A DNA stretch of 64,000 nucleotides. Origin: Bacterioplanes sanyensis (GTDB taxonomy: Bacteria; Pseudomonadota; Gammaproteobacteria; Pseudomonadales; Oceanobacteraceae). Within the stretch, counting starts at the first letter, position 1. Each line of letters begins with the position of its first letter. Of the stretch, positions 29,369 through 38,481 are shown piece after piece. The notes below the pieces were generated by a model. That model ran no database searches. It worked only from the letters and a program-made list of their open reading frames with translations, and was not told the origin of the DNA. The translations under genes and the position numbers were made by a program. The stretch spans positions 62,001 to 126,000 of the forward strand of contig NZ_BMYY01000004.1 of NCBI RefSeq assembly GCF_014652515.1, read 5' to 3'.

Positions 29369-30205
29369 ATGATTCATAAGTGCCTGTTTCCGGTGGCCGG
29401 CTATGGCACCCGCTTTTTGCCCGCAACCAAAGCCATGCCGAAGGAAATGCTGCCCATTGTTAACAAACCGCTGGTGCAATACGGTGTGGAAGAAGCACAT
29501 GAGGCGGGCTTGCACACCATCGGCTTTGTCACCGGCCGCGGCAAACGCGCCATTGCTGACCACTTTGACATCAGCTACGAGCTGGAGCATCAGATTGCCG
29601 GTTCAGGCAAAGAAGAGTTGCTGTCATCGATCCGTACTTTGATTGACGAAAACGATTTTTCGTTTACCCGCCAAAATCATATGATGGGCCTTGGCCATGC
29701 GGTACTCTCTGGCCGCAATTTAATGGGGGATGAACCCTTCGCCATGGTATTGGCTGATGACCTGTGCGTCCCTGAGCCAGGTGATGAGGGTGTACTGGCG
29801 CAAATGGTAAAACTCTTCCAACAGTTTCGTTGCTCAATTGTTGCCATTCAGGAAGTGCCCGAAGACGAAGTGCATAAATACGGTGTGATCGCCGGTGAGC
29901 CCATGAAAGAAGGCCTGTACCGCGTCACCGACATGGTGGAAAAACCCAAAAAAGAAGATGCACCCAGCAATTTGGCCATCATCGGCCGGTACATCTTAAC
30001 GCCAGATATTTTTGACAAAATCGAAGCCACGGAGCCGGGTAAAAACGGCGAAGTACAAATTACCGACGCCCTATTAAAGCAAGCCAACGAAGGCTGCGTA
30101 TTGGCCTATAAATTCCGTGGCAAACGCTTCGACTGCGGCAGCATCGACGGCTTTGTCGAAGCCACTAACCATGTTTACCAAAACGTATTTAAGCAAGGGG
30201 AGTAA
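29369..30205 (+). CDS. galU: UTP-glucose-1-phosphate uridylyltransferase
   Basis: 278 residues. It makes UDP-glucose from UTP and glucose-1-phosphate. The nucleotide-binding loop [20 protein letters not shown] is at residues 8-27. Further conserved parts include the [20 protein letters not shown] stretch and FDCGSIDGF near the end. It lies 1 bp before the phosphomannomutase gene and divergent from zwf. In this setting it would supply UDP-glucose both for cell-surface polymers and for the glucosylglycerate synthase. Confidence 0.97.
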   Translation: MIHKCLFPVAGYGTRFLPATKAMPKEMLPIVNKPLVQYGVEEAHEAGLHTIGFVTGRGKRAIADHFDISYELEHQIAGSGKEELLSSIRTLIDENDFSFTRQNHMMGLGHAVLSGRNLMGDEPFAMVLADDLCVPEPGDEGVLAQMVKLFQQFRCSIVAIQEVPEDEVHKYGVIAGEPMKEGLYRVTDMVEKPKKEDAPSNLAIIGRYILTPDIFDKIEATEPGKNGEVQITDALLKQANEGCVLAYKFRGKRFDCGSIDGFVEATNHVYQNVFKQGE

Positions 30206-30206
30206 C

Positions 30207-31562
30207 ATGGGCGAATATCTCGCGGCATTCAAAGCCTACGACGTGCGTGGTCGCATACCAGATGAACTGAACGAAGACATCGCCTATGCGATTGGCCGGG
30301 CTTATGCCGATTTCCTGCAGCCCAAGCAGGTCGTGGTGGGCTATGACATTCGCCTCACCAGCCAAACCCTGAGCCAAGCATTAGCGAAAGGGTTACAAGA
30401 AGGCGGTGCCGACGTGATTGATATCGGTCAGTGCGGCACCGAAGAGGTCTACTTCGCCACCTCGCACTTGCAAGTAGACGGCGGTATTTGTGTGACCGCC
30501 AGTCACAACCCGAAAGACTACAACGGCATGAAGTTCGTGCGCGAGCAGTCGAAACCCATCAGTGGCGACACTGGCCTTAAAGACATCGAACGCATCGCCA
30601 GTGAACGCAGCTGGCGCGACAGCACACGCGTGGGCAGCTACCAACAGCAGGACACTCGCCCTGCTTACATCAACCACTTGTTAGGCTACGTCGATCGCAA
30701 TCAATTGAAGCCCCTTAAAATTGTCTGCAACGCGGGCAATGGTGGTGCCGGAGCCGTGATTGACGCCATCGAATCGCAGCTGCCGTTCGAGTGGATCAAG
30801 GTGCATCATGACGCCGATGGCGACTTCCCCAACGGGGTTCCAAACCCATTGCTCGAAGAAAACCGCGCCCCCACCATCAACGCCATTCAAGCCCACGAGG
30901 CCGATCTCGGCATTGCTTGGGACGGCGACTTTGACCGCTGCTTTTTCTTTGACAGTGAAGGCCATTTTATTGAGGGCTATTACATCGTTGGCTTGCTGGC
31001 TGAAGCCTTCCTCAATAAGCACCCAGGTGCCAACGTGGTGCACGACCCTAGATTGGTCTGGAACACAGTCGAACTGGTGGAATCCATGGGCGGCCAAGCC
31101 ATTCAAAGCAAAACTGGCCATGCCTTTATCAAAGAGCGTATGCGCAAAGAAGACGCGGTGTATGGCGGTGAAATGAGCGCCCACCATTACTTCCGTGACT
31201 TCGCTTATTGTGACAGCGGCATGATTCCCTGGTTGTTGGTCGCTGAGCTGATTTCTATCAGTGGCAAGAGCTTGGCACAGTTGGTGGCTGAACGTGCCGC
31301 ACGCTTCCCCTGCAGCGGTGAAATCAACTCACGCCTGCAAGATGCGCGAGCAACGCTGAGCAAGGTGGAGCAGCATTTTGCCGGCCAGGCCCTCAGTGTT
31401 GACCACACAGATGGCTTAAGCATGAGCTTTAGCGACTGGCGCTTTAACCTGCGAGCATCGAACACCGAGCCGGTGGTGCGCCTAAACGTTGAAAGCCGTG
31501 GCGACGAGGCGTTGATGCAAGAAAAAACCCAGTATTTACTGGCCTTGATGCAAGACAGCTAG
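30207..31562 (+). CDS. cpsG: phosphomannomutase/phosphoglucomutase (CpsG/ManB type)
   Basis: 451 residues of the alpha-D-phosphohexomutase family. It has the phosphoserine loop [14 protein letters not shown] near residue 95, the metal loop DGDFDRC near 240, the sugar-binding GGEMSAHHY near 325 and the phosphate-binding [11 protein letters not shown] near the end. It closely follows the CpsG/ManB pattern. GGGGAG precedes the ATG at 30207, one base after the galU stop. It may interconvert glucose-1-P and glucose-6-P as well as mannose phosphates, linking galU and zwf. Confidence 0.92.
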   Translation: MGEYLAAFKAYDVRGRIPDELNEDIAYAIGRAYADFLQPKQVVVGYDIRLTSQTLSQALAKGLQEGGADVIDIGQCGTEEVYFATSHLQVDGGICVTASHNPKDYNGMKFVREQSKPISGDTGLKDIERIASERSWRDSTRVGSYQQQDTRPAYINHLLGYVDRNQLKPLKIVCNAGNGGAGAVIDAIESQLPFEWIKVHHDADGDFPNGVPNPLLEENRAPTINAIQAHEADLGIAWDGDFDRCFFFDSEGHFIEGYYIVGLLAEAFLNKHPGANVVHDPRLVWNTVELVESMGGQAIQSKTGHAFIKERMRKEDAVYGGEMSAHHYFRDFAYCDSGMIPWLLVAELISISGKSLAQLVAERAARFPCSGEINSRLQDARATLSKVEQHFAGQALSVDHTDGLSMSFSDWRFNLRASNTEPVVRLNVESRGDEALMQEKTQYLLALMQDS

Positions 31563-31590
31563 CGCAGAGGCGTAGCTGTTTGTTTTCTCT

Positions 31591-31639
31591 CACTTTTTTT
31601 AAAAAAAGTGTTGACGCAAAGACAACTGGGGCGTAACAT
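31591..31639 (+). promoter_or_regulatory. promoter for tRNA-Asn/tRNA-Pro with AT-rich palindrome
   Basis: A -35 box TTGACG (31611-31616) and a -10 box TAACAT (31634-31639) are 17 nt apart, ending 22 nt before the tRNA. Directly upstream lies a perfect 20-bp palindrome CACTTTTTTT/AAAAAAAGTG (31591-31610). It could serve as an UP element or as the hairpin that ends cpsG transcription. Confidence 0.65.
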
Positions 31640-31661
31640 ACGCCCCGTTGTTGAGAGACAT

Positions 31662-31737
31662 TCCCCGATAGCTCAGTCGGTAGAGCAGTAGACTGTTAAT
31701 CTATTGGTCGCTGGTTCAAGTCCAGCTCGGGGAGCCA
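31662..31737 (+). tRNA. tRNA-Asn (GTT)
   Basis: A complete 76-nt cloverleaf with encoded CCA. The acceptor stem TCCCCGA/TCGGGGA, the anticodon loop CTGTTAA (GTT), and the T-loop GGTTCAAGTCC are visible. It is 9 bp upstream of tRNA-Pro and shares its promoter. Confidence 0.97.
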
Positions 31738-31746
31738 CTCAACCTT

Positions 31747-31823
31747 CGGGGTATAGCGCAGTCTGGTAGCGCGCCTGGTTTGGGACCAGGATGTCGGGAG
31801 TTCGAATCTCTCTACCCCGACCA
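31747..31823 (+). tRNA. tRNA-Pro (TGG)
   Basis: A 77-nt cloverleaf with encoded CCA. The acceptor stem CGGGGTA/TACCCCG, the anticodon loop TTTGGGA (TGG) and the T-loop AGTTCGAATCT are visible. It follows tRNA-Asn closely. No strong terminator is obvious after it. Confidence 0.97.
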
Positions 31824-31904
31824 CTTCTTTTAAGACCTCCTCCTTTATTTAAATTTATTTTATTCTCTGCTTGCGATAGCGCTGTTTTTTCTATTTTTGC
31901 GCCA

Positions 31905-31935
31905 TAAAAAAGCGCCCGTTGCAAGCAACGAACGC
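31905..31935 (-). terminator. intrinsic terminator after the FKBP gene
   Basis: On the minus strand a hairpin built from GCGTTCGTTG-CTTG-CAACGGGCGC is followed by a T-run, 24 nt after the isomerase stop. Confidence 0.75.
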
Positions 31936-31958
31936 CTAGAGTCTCACACTGCTTGTGC

Positions 31959-32669
31959 TTAGCCTTGCTCTTCGTCTGCCACGATTTCCAGCAGCTCCAC
32001 TTCAAACACCAGCGCTGAGTTAGCCGGAATTTGCGGGCTTGGGCTACGCGCGCCGTAAGCCAGATCGGCCGGCACATAGAACTTCCACTTGTCACCTGGC
32101 GACATTAGCTGCAGACCTTCTGTCCAGCCTTTGATGACCATATTAAGCGGGAACTGAGCAGGCTCGCCGCGATCAACCGAGCTGTCAAACACAGTGCCGT
32201 CGGTCAGCGTGCCATGGTAATGTACTTTTACCGTGTCGGTTGCTGCTGGCATGGCACCGTCGCCACCGTCGGTCAGAATTTCATATTGCAAGCCAGACTC
32301 CAGCACCACGACTTCGTCACGCTTGGCATTTTCAGCTAAAAATTCTTCGCTTTTCTTCGCCATTTCATCATTAAGCGCTTCTTGCTTACGCACATGCTCT
32401 TCGCGCATCTTAGCGAAGGCCGCTTCGATGGTTTCTTCATCAATGCGCGCTTCCGTTTCGCTCATGGCGTCACGCAAACCGGCCACCAAAGCGTCGGTGT
32501 TCAATTCCAGTTTTTCACCGGCCAACTGACGACCAAACTGCAAGCCAACACCGTAGCTGGCCTGATCAACGTGATTTTCCAGTTTTACTTCTGCCGCCTT
32601 CTCTTGACCACAGCCGGCCAGCAATGCAGCGCCCAGCAAGACAGCCGGTGCAGTTTTCTTAAACATCAT
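31959..32669 (-). CDS. FKBP-type peptidyl-prolyl isomerase lipoprotein (FkpA/Mip-like)
   Basis: 236 residues. The signal ends in a lipobox LLAGC with Cys20, so it is predicted to be a lipoprotein of the envelope. The N-terminal helical dimerisation domain (about 30-115) is followed by an FKBP domain (about 130-232) with VKVHYHGTLTDGTVFDSS, the IKGWTEGLQLM stretch and AYGARSPSPQIPANSALVFEVEL. It should catalyse proline cis-trans isomerisation and aid outer-membrane or periplasmic folding. AGGA precedes the two tandem ATGs. Confidence 0.92.
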   Translation of the reverse strand: MMFKKTAPAVLLGAALLAGCGQEKAAEVKLENHVDQASYGVGLQFGRQLAGEKLELNTDALVAGLRDAMSETEARIDEETIEAAFAKMREEHVRKQEALNDEMAKKSEEFLAENAKRDEVVVLESGLQYEILTDGGDGAMPAATDTVKVHYHGTLTDGTVFDSSVDRGEPAQFPLNMVIKGWTEGLQLMSPGDKWKFYVPADLAYGARSPSPQIPANSALVFEVELLEIVADEEQG

Positions 32670-32703
32670 GGTATTTCCTTGCTTGTTATAAATTAAAGGG
32701 GGT

Positions 32704-32910
32704 TCAGCACGCGTAATTACCTGCTGCGGCTCGCCGTTCACACTCGCGCCGAATATTTTTGCACACTTGAATTTCGGCAGTGGATGGATTTGCCATCATT
32801 TTGCAGCGGTAATCTCGCTGGCGCAGCTCTTTATCAGCAATATCAGCAAACTGACCATTACCGCACCCCACCAGACCCAAGACCACGAATAACAGCAAAT
32901 ATTTCATCAC
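32704..32910 (-). CDS. small cysteine-containing lipoprotein
   Basis: 68 residues with a signal and lipobox LVGC (Cys16). The short mature domain is basic, with Cys at about 36, 50, 56 and 68, enough for two disulfides. It lies between the FKBP lipoprotein and a beta-barrel protein, all on the same strand with gaps near 30 bp. I do not recognise the family. The clear lipobox and good context argue that it is real. Confidence 0.65.
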   Translation of the reverse strand: MMKYLLLFVVLGLVGCGNGQFADIADKELRQRDYRCKMMANPSTAEIQVCKNIRRECERRAAAGNYAC

Positions 32911-32940
32911 ACGCCCAATCCATGTCGCAAAAAACAGCGG

Positions 32941-33708
32941 TTAAAAACCCACCGCAAAGGAGGCACCCACATACACACCCGAGACGTTTACATCGGCTTC
33001 AATATCCACATCATCTGGGTCGGTTTGCAGCGCCAAGCGGCGATAACCAGCCTCTAAACCAACATCCACCACAGGGACGGGCAAATCATAGCCCAGACCA
33101 TAACTGATATCGGTCAACTGGTTATCACCTAAGCCAACATAACGCATATCAGCACCGGCATACAGGCCGAATGGCGTGTTGACTTTTACAGCCCCATAAG
33201 CCAATGGCAAGGTCAGATCTAAATCCACCTCTTCACTGACACTGTTGCCCTCATAACTGCCTTTCACCACAGCACTGCCGTCGAACTGTCGGGCAGTAGC
33301 ACCCAAATAAATATCGACATAAGGCAACGGCAGCGGCAAGCCCCAATACAGAGTTAAATCCTGATGGCCCAGATCAAAATCCGTTTGTGTATCGCCTGTA
33401 TACGACTGACCTGCAAACTCAGTATTTAAGCGACCATCACCGGAGATCTCCAGCGCCGTCCGTTTAAGTTCAACGTGAGGCAACACAGGCACTGGGTGTT
33501 CGAAAAACAACGTGATTTGATTACCGGTATTGTCTTCTAAATCCAGGCCTTCGCTTTCAACCGAAACATCGCGATCCAAATCACCTTTGGCGCCAGCATT
33601 CCAAACGCTGGCCTTGGCACCGACAGTAAACAGCAAATCGGCCTGTGTTGGCGCCGCGACAGACAAAGCCAATGCCGCCGCTGAAATCCAGGATAATGTA
33701 CGTTGCAT
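32941..33708 (-). CDS. outer membrane beta-barrel protein, TIGR04219 type
   Basis: 255 residues with a signal peptide ending near PTQA (about residue 23). The rest alternates in beta-barrel fashion (LYWGLPLPLPYVDIYLGA, SGVYVGASFAVGF) and ends in Phe. The repeated pattern of 'P-hydrophobic-P' turns and the start LLFTVGAKASVWNA match the TIGR04219 family, whose function is unknown. AGGAAGG precedes the ATG at 33708; the longer in-frame start is not supported. Confidence 0.8.
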   Translation of the reverse strand: MQRTLSWISAAALALSVAAPTQADLLFTVGAKASVWNAGAKGDLDRDVSVESEGLDLEDNTGNQITLFFEHPVPVLPHVELKRTALEISGDGRLNTEFAGQSYTGDTQTDFDLGHQDLTLYWGLPLPLPYVDIYLGATARQFDGSAVVKGSYEGNSVSEEVDLDLTLPLAYGAVKVNTPFGLYAGADMRYVGLGDNQLTDISYGLGYDLPVPVVDVGLEAGYRRLALQTDPDDVDIEADVNVSGVYVGASFAVGF

Positions 33709-33750
33709 GTTGCCTTCCTGTTCCTTAATTACGGAAAACACCTTCTCACA

Positions 33751-33776
33751 CAAAAACGCCGGCAAGTGCCGGCGTC
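33751..33776 (-). terminator. intrinsic terminator after purC
   Basis: On the minus strand CGCCGGCA-CT-TGCCGGCG forms an 8-bp GC-rich stem followed by TTTTTG, 14 nt after the purC stop. It marks the end of the dapA-bamC-MBL-purC run. Confidence 0.88.
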
Positions 33777-33789
33777 ATGGATAGGCGAT

Positions 33790-34500
33790 TTAGAATGTTA
33801 CGCCAATTCGGCGACCGACTTCCATATAGGATTCGACGACACCGCCCAACCCTTGGCGGAAACGGTCTTTATCCAGTTTTTCGCGGGTATCCGCATCCCA
33901 CAAACGGCAGCCATCGGGAGAGAATTCATCGCCCAATACCACTTCACCACGGAATAAACCAAACTCCAATTTGTAATCAACCAGCAGCATGCCGCCTTGC
34001 TCGAACAAGTCTTTTAACACACTGTTCACTTGAAAGGTTAATTCCTTCATGCGCTCTATATGTGCCTCTTCCGCCCAACCAAACGAGCGCGCGTGAAACT
34101 CGTTGACCATCGGGTCGCCAAGCTCGTCATTTTTCAAAAACAACTCAAACGTCGGTGGCATTAACTCGATGCCTTCTTCGACCCCCAAGCGGCGGCACAG
34201 GCTGCCTGCAGCAACATTACGCACCACGCATTCTAATGGAATCATGTCTAGGCGCTTTACCAAAGACTCGGTGTCCGACAACAAGCGCTCAAAATGCGTA
34301 GGAATGCCGGCATCAGCCAATGCCTGCATGACAAAAGCATTGAACTTGTTGTTTACCAGCCCTTTTTGATCCAGCTGCTCGACCTTTTTACCGTCAAAGG
34401 CTGACGTATCGTTGCGAAATTCCAGCACCATCAAATCGCTGTCGTCAGTGGTATACACCGACTTAGCTTTGCCAGAGTACAACAGTTCACGCTTTTCCAT
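33790..34500 (-). CDS. purC: phosphoribosylaminoimidazole-succinocarboxamide synthase
   Basis: 236 residues. It ligates aspartate to CAIR in purine synthesis. Conserved parts are the N-terminal [10 protein letters not shown] and [12 protein letters not shown], then [23 protein letters not shown] and [16 protein letters not shown] lies about 7 nt before the ATG at 34500; the upstream in-frame extension overlaps the MBL gene. Position after dapA-bamC is the usual gammaproteobacterial order. Confidence 0.96.
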   Translation of the reverse strand: MEKRELLYSGKAKSVYTTDDSDLMVLEFRNDTSAFDGKKVEQLDQKGLVNNKFNAFVMQALADAGIPTHFERLLSDTESLVKRLDMIPLECVVRNVAAGSLCRRLGVEEGIELMPPTFELFLKNDELGDPMVNEFHARSFGWAEEAHIERMKELTFQVNSVLKDLFEQGGMLLVDYKLEFGLFRGEVVLGDEFSPDGCRLWDADTREKLDKDRFRQGLGGVVESYMEVGRRIGVTF

Positions 34501-34538
34501 GGGGTTCTCCAAAGATAACTTTTGTTCGTAGGCCCAGC

Positions 34539-35303
34539 TCAGTTCAATTGCTGCCAAGGAGACACTTCGTCCTGGCGCAATAACTGTACGTCTTCGGGCT
34601 GACAAGCCATGGCCGGCGCTAACGCCTGACGCACCAATTGCTCGTCGTTGTTTTTTTCACTGATATGACCCGCAGTCACTGACTGCAGCCCCGACCAGCG
34701 CACGCGCTGCAGCAACTCAGCACATTGTTGATTGCTTAAGTGACCGAACTGCCCAGCGACGCGTGCTCGCAACGCCGGCGGATACGGCCCGCGCTGCAAC
34801 ATCTGCGGATCATGATTGGCCTCTACCTGCAGACCGTGACAGCGGCGATACCGATGCACCACATGCGGGGTCAAACTTCCTAGGTCAGACAATACGCCAA
34901 GACAATGATCACGCCGGCCACGCACGACAAATTGCAGCGGCTCTTGCGCATCGTGCGGCACCACCACTGGCATCACCTGCATACCAGCGATCGTCACGCT
35001 CTCATCACCGCGAATACAACGCCACAAGGCATGCTGCTGCCACTGCATTTTACGGGCCGTGCCGTGGGAGCTGTAAAACGGAATGTCCAACGCCTCGCAC
35101 AGCGACTGCACCCCCTTGGCGTGATCGCTGTGCTCATGAGTCACCAGCACACCTTGCAACTGCTCAACTGGCAGCTCAGCTTGCTGCAAACGCTGCAAAA
35201 TATTTTTACGGCTAAAACCGCAATCGATAAGCAATGCGTGCTGCTGTTCTACCACCAGCGTGGCATTGCCTCGACTGCCACTGCCTAACGAGCAATACCT
35301 CAC
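34539..35303 (-). CDS. MBL-fold metal-dependent hydrolase (YycJ/WalJ-like)
   Basis: 254 residues. It begins [17 protein letters not shown], the hallmark of the YycJ/VicX subgroup, and has the metal motif [10 protein letters not shown] near residue 55-64 and VEANHD near 160. These proteins are likely nucleases or phosphodiesterases, although the substrate in this family is not well defined. The ATG overlaps the bamC stop as ATGA. It is inserted between bamC and purC. Confidence 0.85.
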   Translation of the reverse strand: MRYCSLGSGSRGNATLVVEQQHALLIDCGFSRKNILQRLQQAELPVEQLQGVLVTHEHSDHAKGVQSLCEALDIPFYSSHGTARKMQWQQHALWRCIRGDESVTIAGMQVMPVVVPHDAQEPLQFVVRGRRDHCLGVLSDLGSLTPHVVHRYRRCHGLQVEANHDPQMLQRGPYPPALRARVAGQFGHLSNQQCAELLQRVRWSGLQSVTAGHISEKNNDEQLVRQALAPAMACQPEDVQLLRQDEVSPWQQLN

Positions 35304-35944
35304 GATTCCAGCTGACGCAGTATCTCAGTCAGCACAGACTCGGTCAGATCGGCCTCAGCCAAAGCGTCGCTTTCCGTTAACAAGGAAAGATAAACGCCAC
35401 TGTGCGCACGGTTCATTTTTAGCCAGTACACCTGCGGCTCTGGCTCGTCTGGGCCAAACAGCGATGCCCAAAAGCCCTGCTCTTGCGCATCAGCCGGCGG
35501 TACGATTTCCAGAAAATAAGTGCCGGTACTGCGGTTTAAGTCGAGCAGCTTTAAGTCGCTCGCGGCCAGCGCCTCGGTCACTTCTGCCCAAGATTGGGCG
35601 TAACCGATATCAAGCCGCAAAATCAGCGTGCCAGCCCCGTCGCGATCCAAGCGCGGATTCACATCCGCTGCCTGATATTGTGCCAAGCTGGCGCTGTCGT
35701 TGGTTGACTCTTCCAGCAAAGGAGCCGGCCTTGGCACCTCAAAGCTGGTGGGTCTTTCGGGCTTAACTGGCAATGCGGGAATCGAATAGGCCGGTTGGGT
35801 CGCTAAGGGCGCCATACCCTCCGGCACTTGAGTATCAGCAATGGGCTCGGCAGTTAAATAGCCCTCACTGCGGTCATTCACAACGCTGCCCAGCAAGCTG
35901 CAACCACCGAGTAAAAAAACGGGAAGAATAAGCGCTAATCGCAT
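35300..35944 (-). CDS. bamC: BAM complex lipoprotein BamC, short form
   Basis: 214 residues. The lipobox LLGGC gives lipidated Cys15. An unstructured N-terminal stretch with PPxP-like sequence leads to one helix-grip domain (about 100-210, LDIGYAQSWAEVTEAL and the final LLTESVL-type helix). E. coli BamC is about 340 residues with two such domains, so the second is absent here. It would be a peripheral part of the outer-membrane protein assembly machine. It begins 4 bp after the dapA stop and overlaps the MBL gene. Confidence 0.82.
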   Translation of the reverse strand: MRLALILPVFLLGGCSLLGSVVNDRSEGYLTAEPIADTQVPEGMAPLATQPAYSIPALPVKPERPTSFEVPRPAPLLEESTNDSASLAQYQAADVNPRLDRDGAGTLILRLDIGYAQSWAEVTEALAASDLKLLDLNRSTGTYFLEIVPPADAQEQGFWASLFGPDEPEPQVYWLKMNRAHSGVYLSLLTESDALAEADLTESVLTEILRQLES

Positions 35945-35948
35945 GATA

Positions 35949-36824
35949 TTAGAGCAACCCTAGGTTGGCCAACGCCAGTTCTAACTTGGGCTGATAACGT
36001 TCGTCCAGCTCCACTAACGGCAAACGAATGCCAGAAGGCATTTTGCCCATGCGCGCCAATGCCCACTTCACCGGCACCGGATTGGCTTCCACAAACAAGG
36101 CTCGATGCAGCGGCATCAGGCGGTCGTTCAGCTCTTTCGCCTCATCGGCCTTGCCATCCAGTGCCAGCATACAGAGCTGGTGCATCATTTTAGGGGCGAC
36201 GTTGGCCGTTACTGAGATATTGCCCTGACCGCCCAACAGAATCAGCTCGTAAGCGTTGGCATCTTCACCGGAGTAAATCGCCATGCGATCGCCCACACGC
36301 TCAATCAGCTCGCGCGCGCGCTGCAAATCACCGGTTGCGTCTTTAATGCCAACGATTTGCTCAACATCCGCCAGCGCCGCCACGGTATCAACCGCCACAT
36401 CACTGGCGGTGCGGCCAGGTACGTTGTACAAAATTTGTGGGATATCTGCCGCCGCCGCGATGGCTTCGTGATGGCGGATAATGCCGCGCTGCGGTGGGCG
36501 GTTGTAATAGGGTGACACCAGCAAACAGGCATCGGCCCCGGCGCGTTTGGCTTCTTGTGTCAGTTCAATGGCTTCACTGGTGGAGTTAGAACCAGTACCG
36601 GCGATCACCGGACGACGGCCCGCGACCTTTTTAACAACGCGCTCCACCACATCACAGTGCTCTTGGGTGTGCAGAGTGGTGGATTCACCCGTGGTACCCA
36701 CGGCCACAATGGCATCGGTCCCCTGGCTAACGTGAAATTCCACCAACTGGTCGAGGCTCTCCCAATCCACCTGGCCATCCGGGTGCATCGGGGTAACCAG
36801 CGCAACAATACTGCCGGTAATCAT
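35949..36824 (-). CDS. dapA: 4-hydroxy-tetrahydrodipicolinate synthase
   Basis: 291 residues. It condenses pyruvate with aspartate semialdehyde in lysine and diaminopimelate synthesis. The Thr-Thr of the active site (VGTTGESTTL), Tyr in ILYNVPGRT and Schiff-base Lys in VGIKDATGD are all present. It heads the dapA-bamC-MBL-purC run. The 112-bp gap to the upstream transporter shows no further gene. Confidence 0.97.
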   Translation of the reverse strand: MITGSIVALVTPMHPDGQVDWESLDQLVEFHVSQGTDAIVAVGTTGESTTLHTQEHCDVVERVVKKVAGRRPVIAGTGSNSTSEAIELTQEAKRAGADACLLVSPYYNRPPQRGIIRHHEAIAAAADIPQILYNVPGRTASDVAVDTVAALADVEQIVGIKDATGDLQRARELIERVGDRMAIYSGEDANAYELILLGGQGNISVTANVAPKMMHQLCMLALDGKADEAKELNDRLMPLHRALFVEANPVPVKWALARMGKMPSGIRLPLVELDERYQPKLELALANLGLL

Positions 36825-36936
36825 TTAACTGCTACTCCTGAAAAGACGGTCGTGGCGGAAAAGGCCGACATTGCCACGACAGAATAAAGGCGCAAGTCTA
36901 CTGGTGCGGCGAAACGCTGACAAGAGACGCCAACGG

Positions 36937-38010
36937 CTACTCCTTGCCTTCAGACAAGTCCTGATGCTGCTCTGGCCAAGCCTGAACCACAGCATTAAAA
37001 AGCGTGGCCAACGGAATAGCGAAAAACACCCCCCAAAAGCCCCATAAACCGCCAAACACCAACACCGCCAAGATAATGGCCACCGGATGCAGGTTTACCA
37101 CCTCAGAAAACAGCAGCGGCACGAGCACATTGCCATCTAGAGCTTGAATAATGCCGTAAATCACCATCAGCCACAGAAAATCGTTACCCAACCCAAACTG
37201 GATGTAGCCAACCAAGGCGATCGGTACCGTCACCACCGCAGCCCCAATGTAAGGTACCAGCACCGAAAAGCCGACAGCAATGGCCAACAGCGCGGCATAA
37301 TTGAGCCCCAACCAAACAAAGGCGGCATAGGTCACCGCCCCCACGATGACAATTTCTACCGCTTTGCCGCGCACGTAATTGGCAATTTGCTCATCCATTT
37401 CATGCCAAACGCGATCCAGAAGCGAACGCCGATTAGGCAAAAAAGAGGTAAACCAGCGTACGATTTGCTCAGAGTCTTTTAATAAAAAGAACACCAAAAT
37501 GGGCACCAACACGCAGTAAATCAACACCGCCATCACGCCCGTGATACCAGAGATAGAGAAGCTCACCGCCAACTGCCCCAACTGTGCCAGTTCATCACCG
37601 ATCTGCTTACTCCATTGGCGAACCTGCTCTTCCGTTACCAACTCAGGGAAGCGCTCAGGCAAGTGCAGCAGCAACGTTTGCCCCTCTTTGGCCATACGCG
37701 GCAACTCATAAAAAAACTGCGACGTTTGCTGCCACACTGCTGGCAGTAAGAAAAATAAAATCCCAACCAGCGAGCCAACAAACAGCGAAAATACCAGCAC
37801 CGTTGCCAGCAAATGACTCATGCCCCAACGCTTACACACTTTCATGGTGCCTTGTAGTAAGTAGGCAATCACCAAAGCAGTTAAAAACGGTGCCAACACC
37901 TGCCCAAAAGACACCACGACGACCAGCAAGGCGGCGATCAGTAGCAGCAGCAGCAGCGCTTCTTCATTGGAAAAATAACGATCTATCCAGCTCCGTACGA
38001 CATTGAACAT
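36937..38010 (-). CDS. perM: AI-2E/PerM-family membrane transporter
   Basis: 357 residues with about eight hydrophobic segments, beginning with an N-terminal hairpin (LLLLLLIAALLVVVVSFG). The C-terminal family region GFSVLVPYIGAAVVTVP and VLVPLLFSEVVNLHPVAIIL is conserved. PerM-like proteins are proposed permeases or exporters; the substrate is not settled. The ATG at 38010 is used since longer starts overlap the TusA-like gene. The gene lies near bepA as in E. coli. Confidence 0.87.
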   Translation of the reverse strand: MFNVVRSWIDRYFSNEEALLLLLLIAALLVVVVSFGQVLAPFLTALVIAYLLQGTMKVCKRWGMSHLLATVLVFSLFVGSLVGILFFLLPAVWQQTSQFFYELPRMAKEGQTLLLHLPERFPELVTEEQVRQWSKQIGDELAQLGQLAVSFSISGITGVMAVLIYCVLVPILVFFLLKDSEQIVRWFTSFLPNRRSLLDRVWHEMDEQIANYVRGKAVEIVIVGAVTYAAFVWLGLNYAALLAIAVGFSVLVPYIGAAVVTVPIALVGYIQFGLGNDFLWLMVIYGIIQALDGNVLVPLLFSEVVNLHPVAIILAVLVFGGLWGFWGVFFAIPLATLFNAVVQAWPEQHQDLSEGKE

Positions 38011-38014
38011 GACG

Positions 38015-38257
38015 CTACGCTCCCTTGCGAATCCAGTAGTGGTAAACACCATCGCGCTGCTCCGCCGCCAGCAGGGTATGTGCCGTCAAATCAGCAAAGG
38101 TGTGTAAGTCCTGCCAAGAACCTGAATCGGTCGCAGACACCCAGAGCACTTGCCCTTCGGCCAATGACTTCAACGCCAACTTGGCCTTTAACAAGGGCAT
38201 GGGACAGGCCAAACCATCGGCCTGCAAACGCTGATCGTAAGGTAGCTCGTTCGACAC
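38015..38257 (-). CDS. TusA-family sulfurtransferase-like protein
   Basis: 80 residues. The hallmark CPMPLLKAKLALKSL is near residues 18-32, with the sulfur-carrying Cys. It resembles SirA/TusA proteins that relay persulfide sulfur. Being next to perM rather than other sulfur genes, its partner is not clear. A GTG at 38257 has AAGG 8 nt upstream; another GTG at 38266 is the alternative. Confidence 0.82.
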   Translation of the reverse strand: MSNELPYDQRLQADGLACPMPLLKAKLALKSLAEGQVLWVSATDSGSWQDLHTFADLTAHTLLAAEQRDGVYHYWIRKGA

Positions 38258-38409
38258 GGATAACACCTTCTGCGAAACTGATTAATTGGGTCGGCCAGCC
38301 GTAGAAGGCCAACCGAGCGCTTATTATACGGATGCCGACCGCTCAGGCTATCGACAGTCACCGCCAGCCCAGCTCCAGCACCTGGCAGGGATATTTAACC
38401 GGCCACTGC

Positions 38410-38449
38410 GGTCAGATTGCCGCGGCATTGCCTTAACGCGGCACTGACC
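38410..38449. repeat. bulged inverted repeat in the bepA leader
   Basis: GGTCAG-AT-TGCCGCG pairs with CGCGGCA-CTGACC across a 12-nt loop, giving a 13-bp stem with one bulge. It ends 32 nt before the bepA start. There is no T-run after it on the plus strand. It could be an RNA structure or a binding site; function is unknown. Confidence 0.6.
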
Positions 38450-38481
38450 ATGAATGAATAAACACACCACAGGATATCATT

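Noticed and set aside
29162-29590. Longer N-terminus for zwf
   Set aside because: The extension overlaps the divergent galU coding region and the good ribosome site points to ATG 29161.
31591-31610. Palindrome as a regulator binding site
   Set aside because: A homopolymer A/T palindrome is more simply explained as terminator stem or UP element; no regulator family fits.
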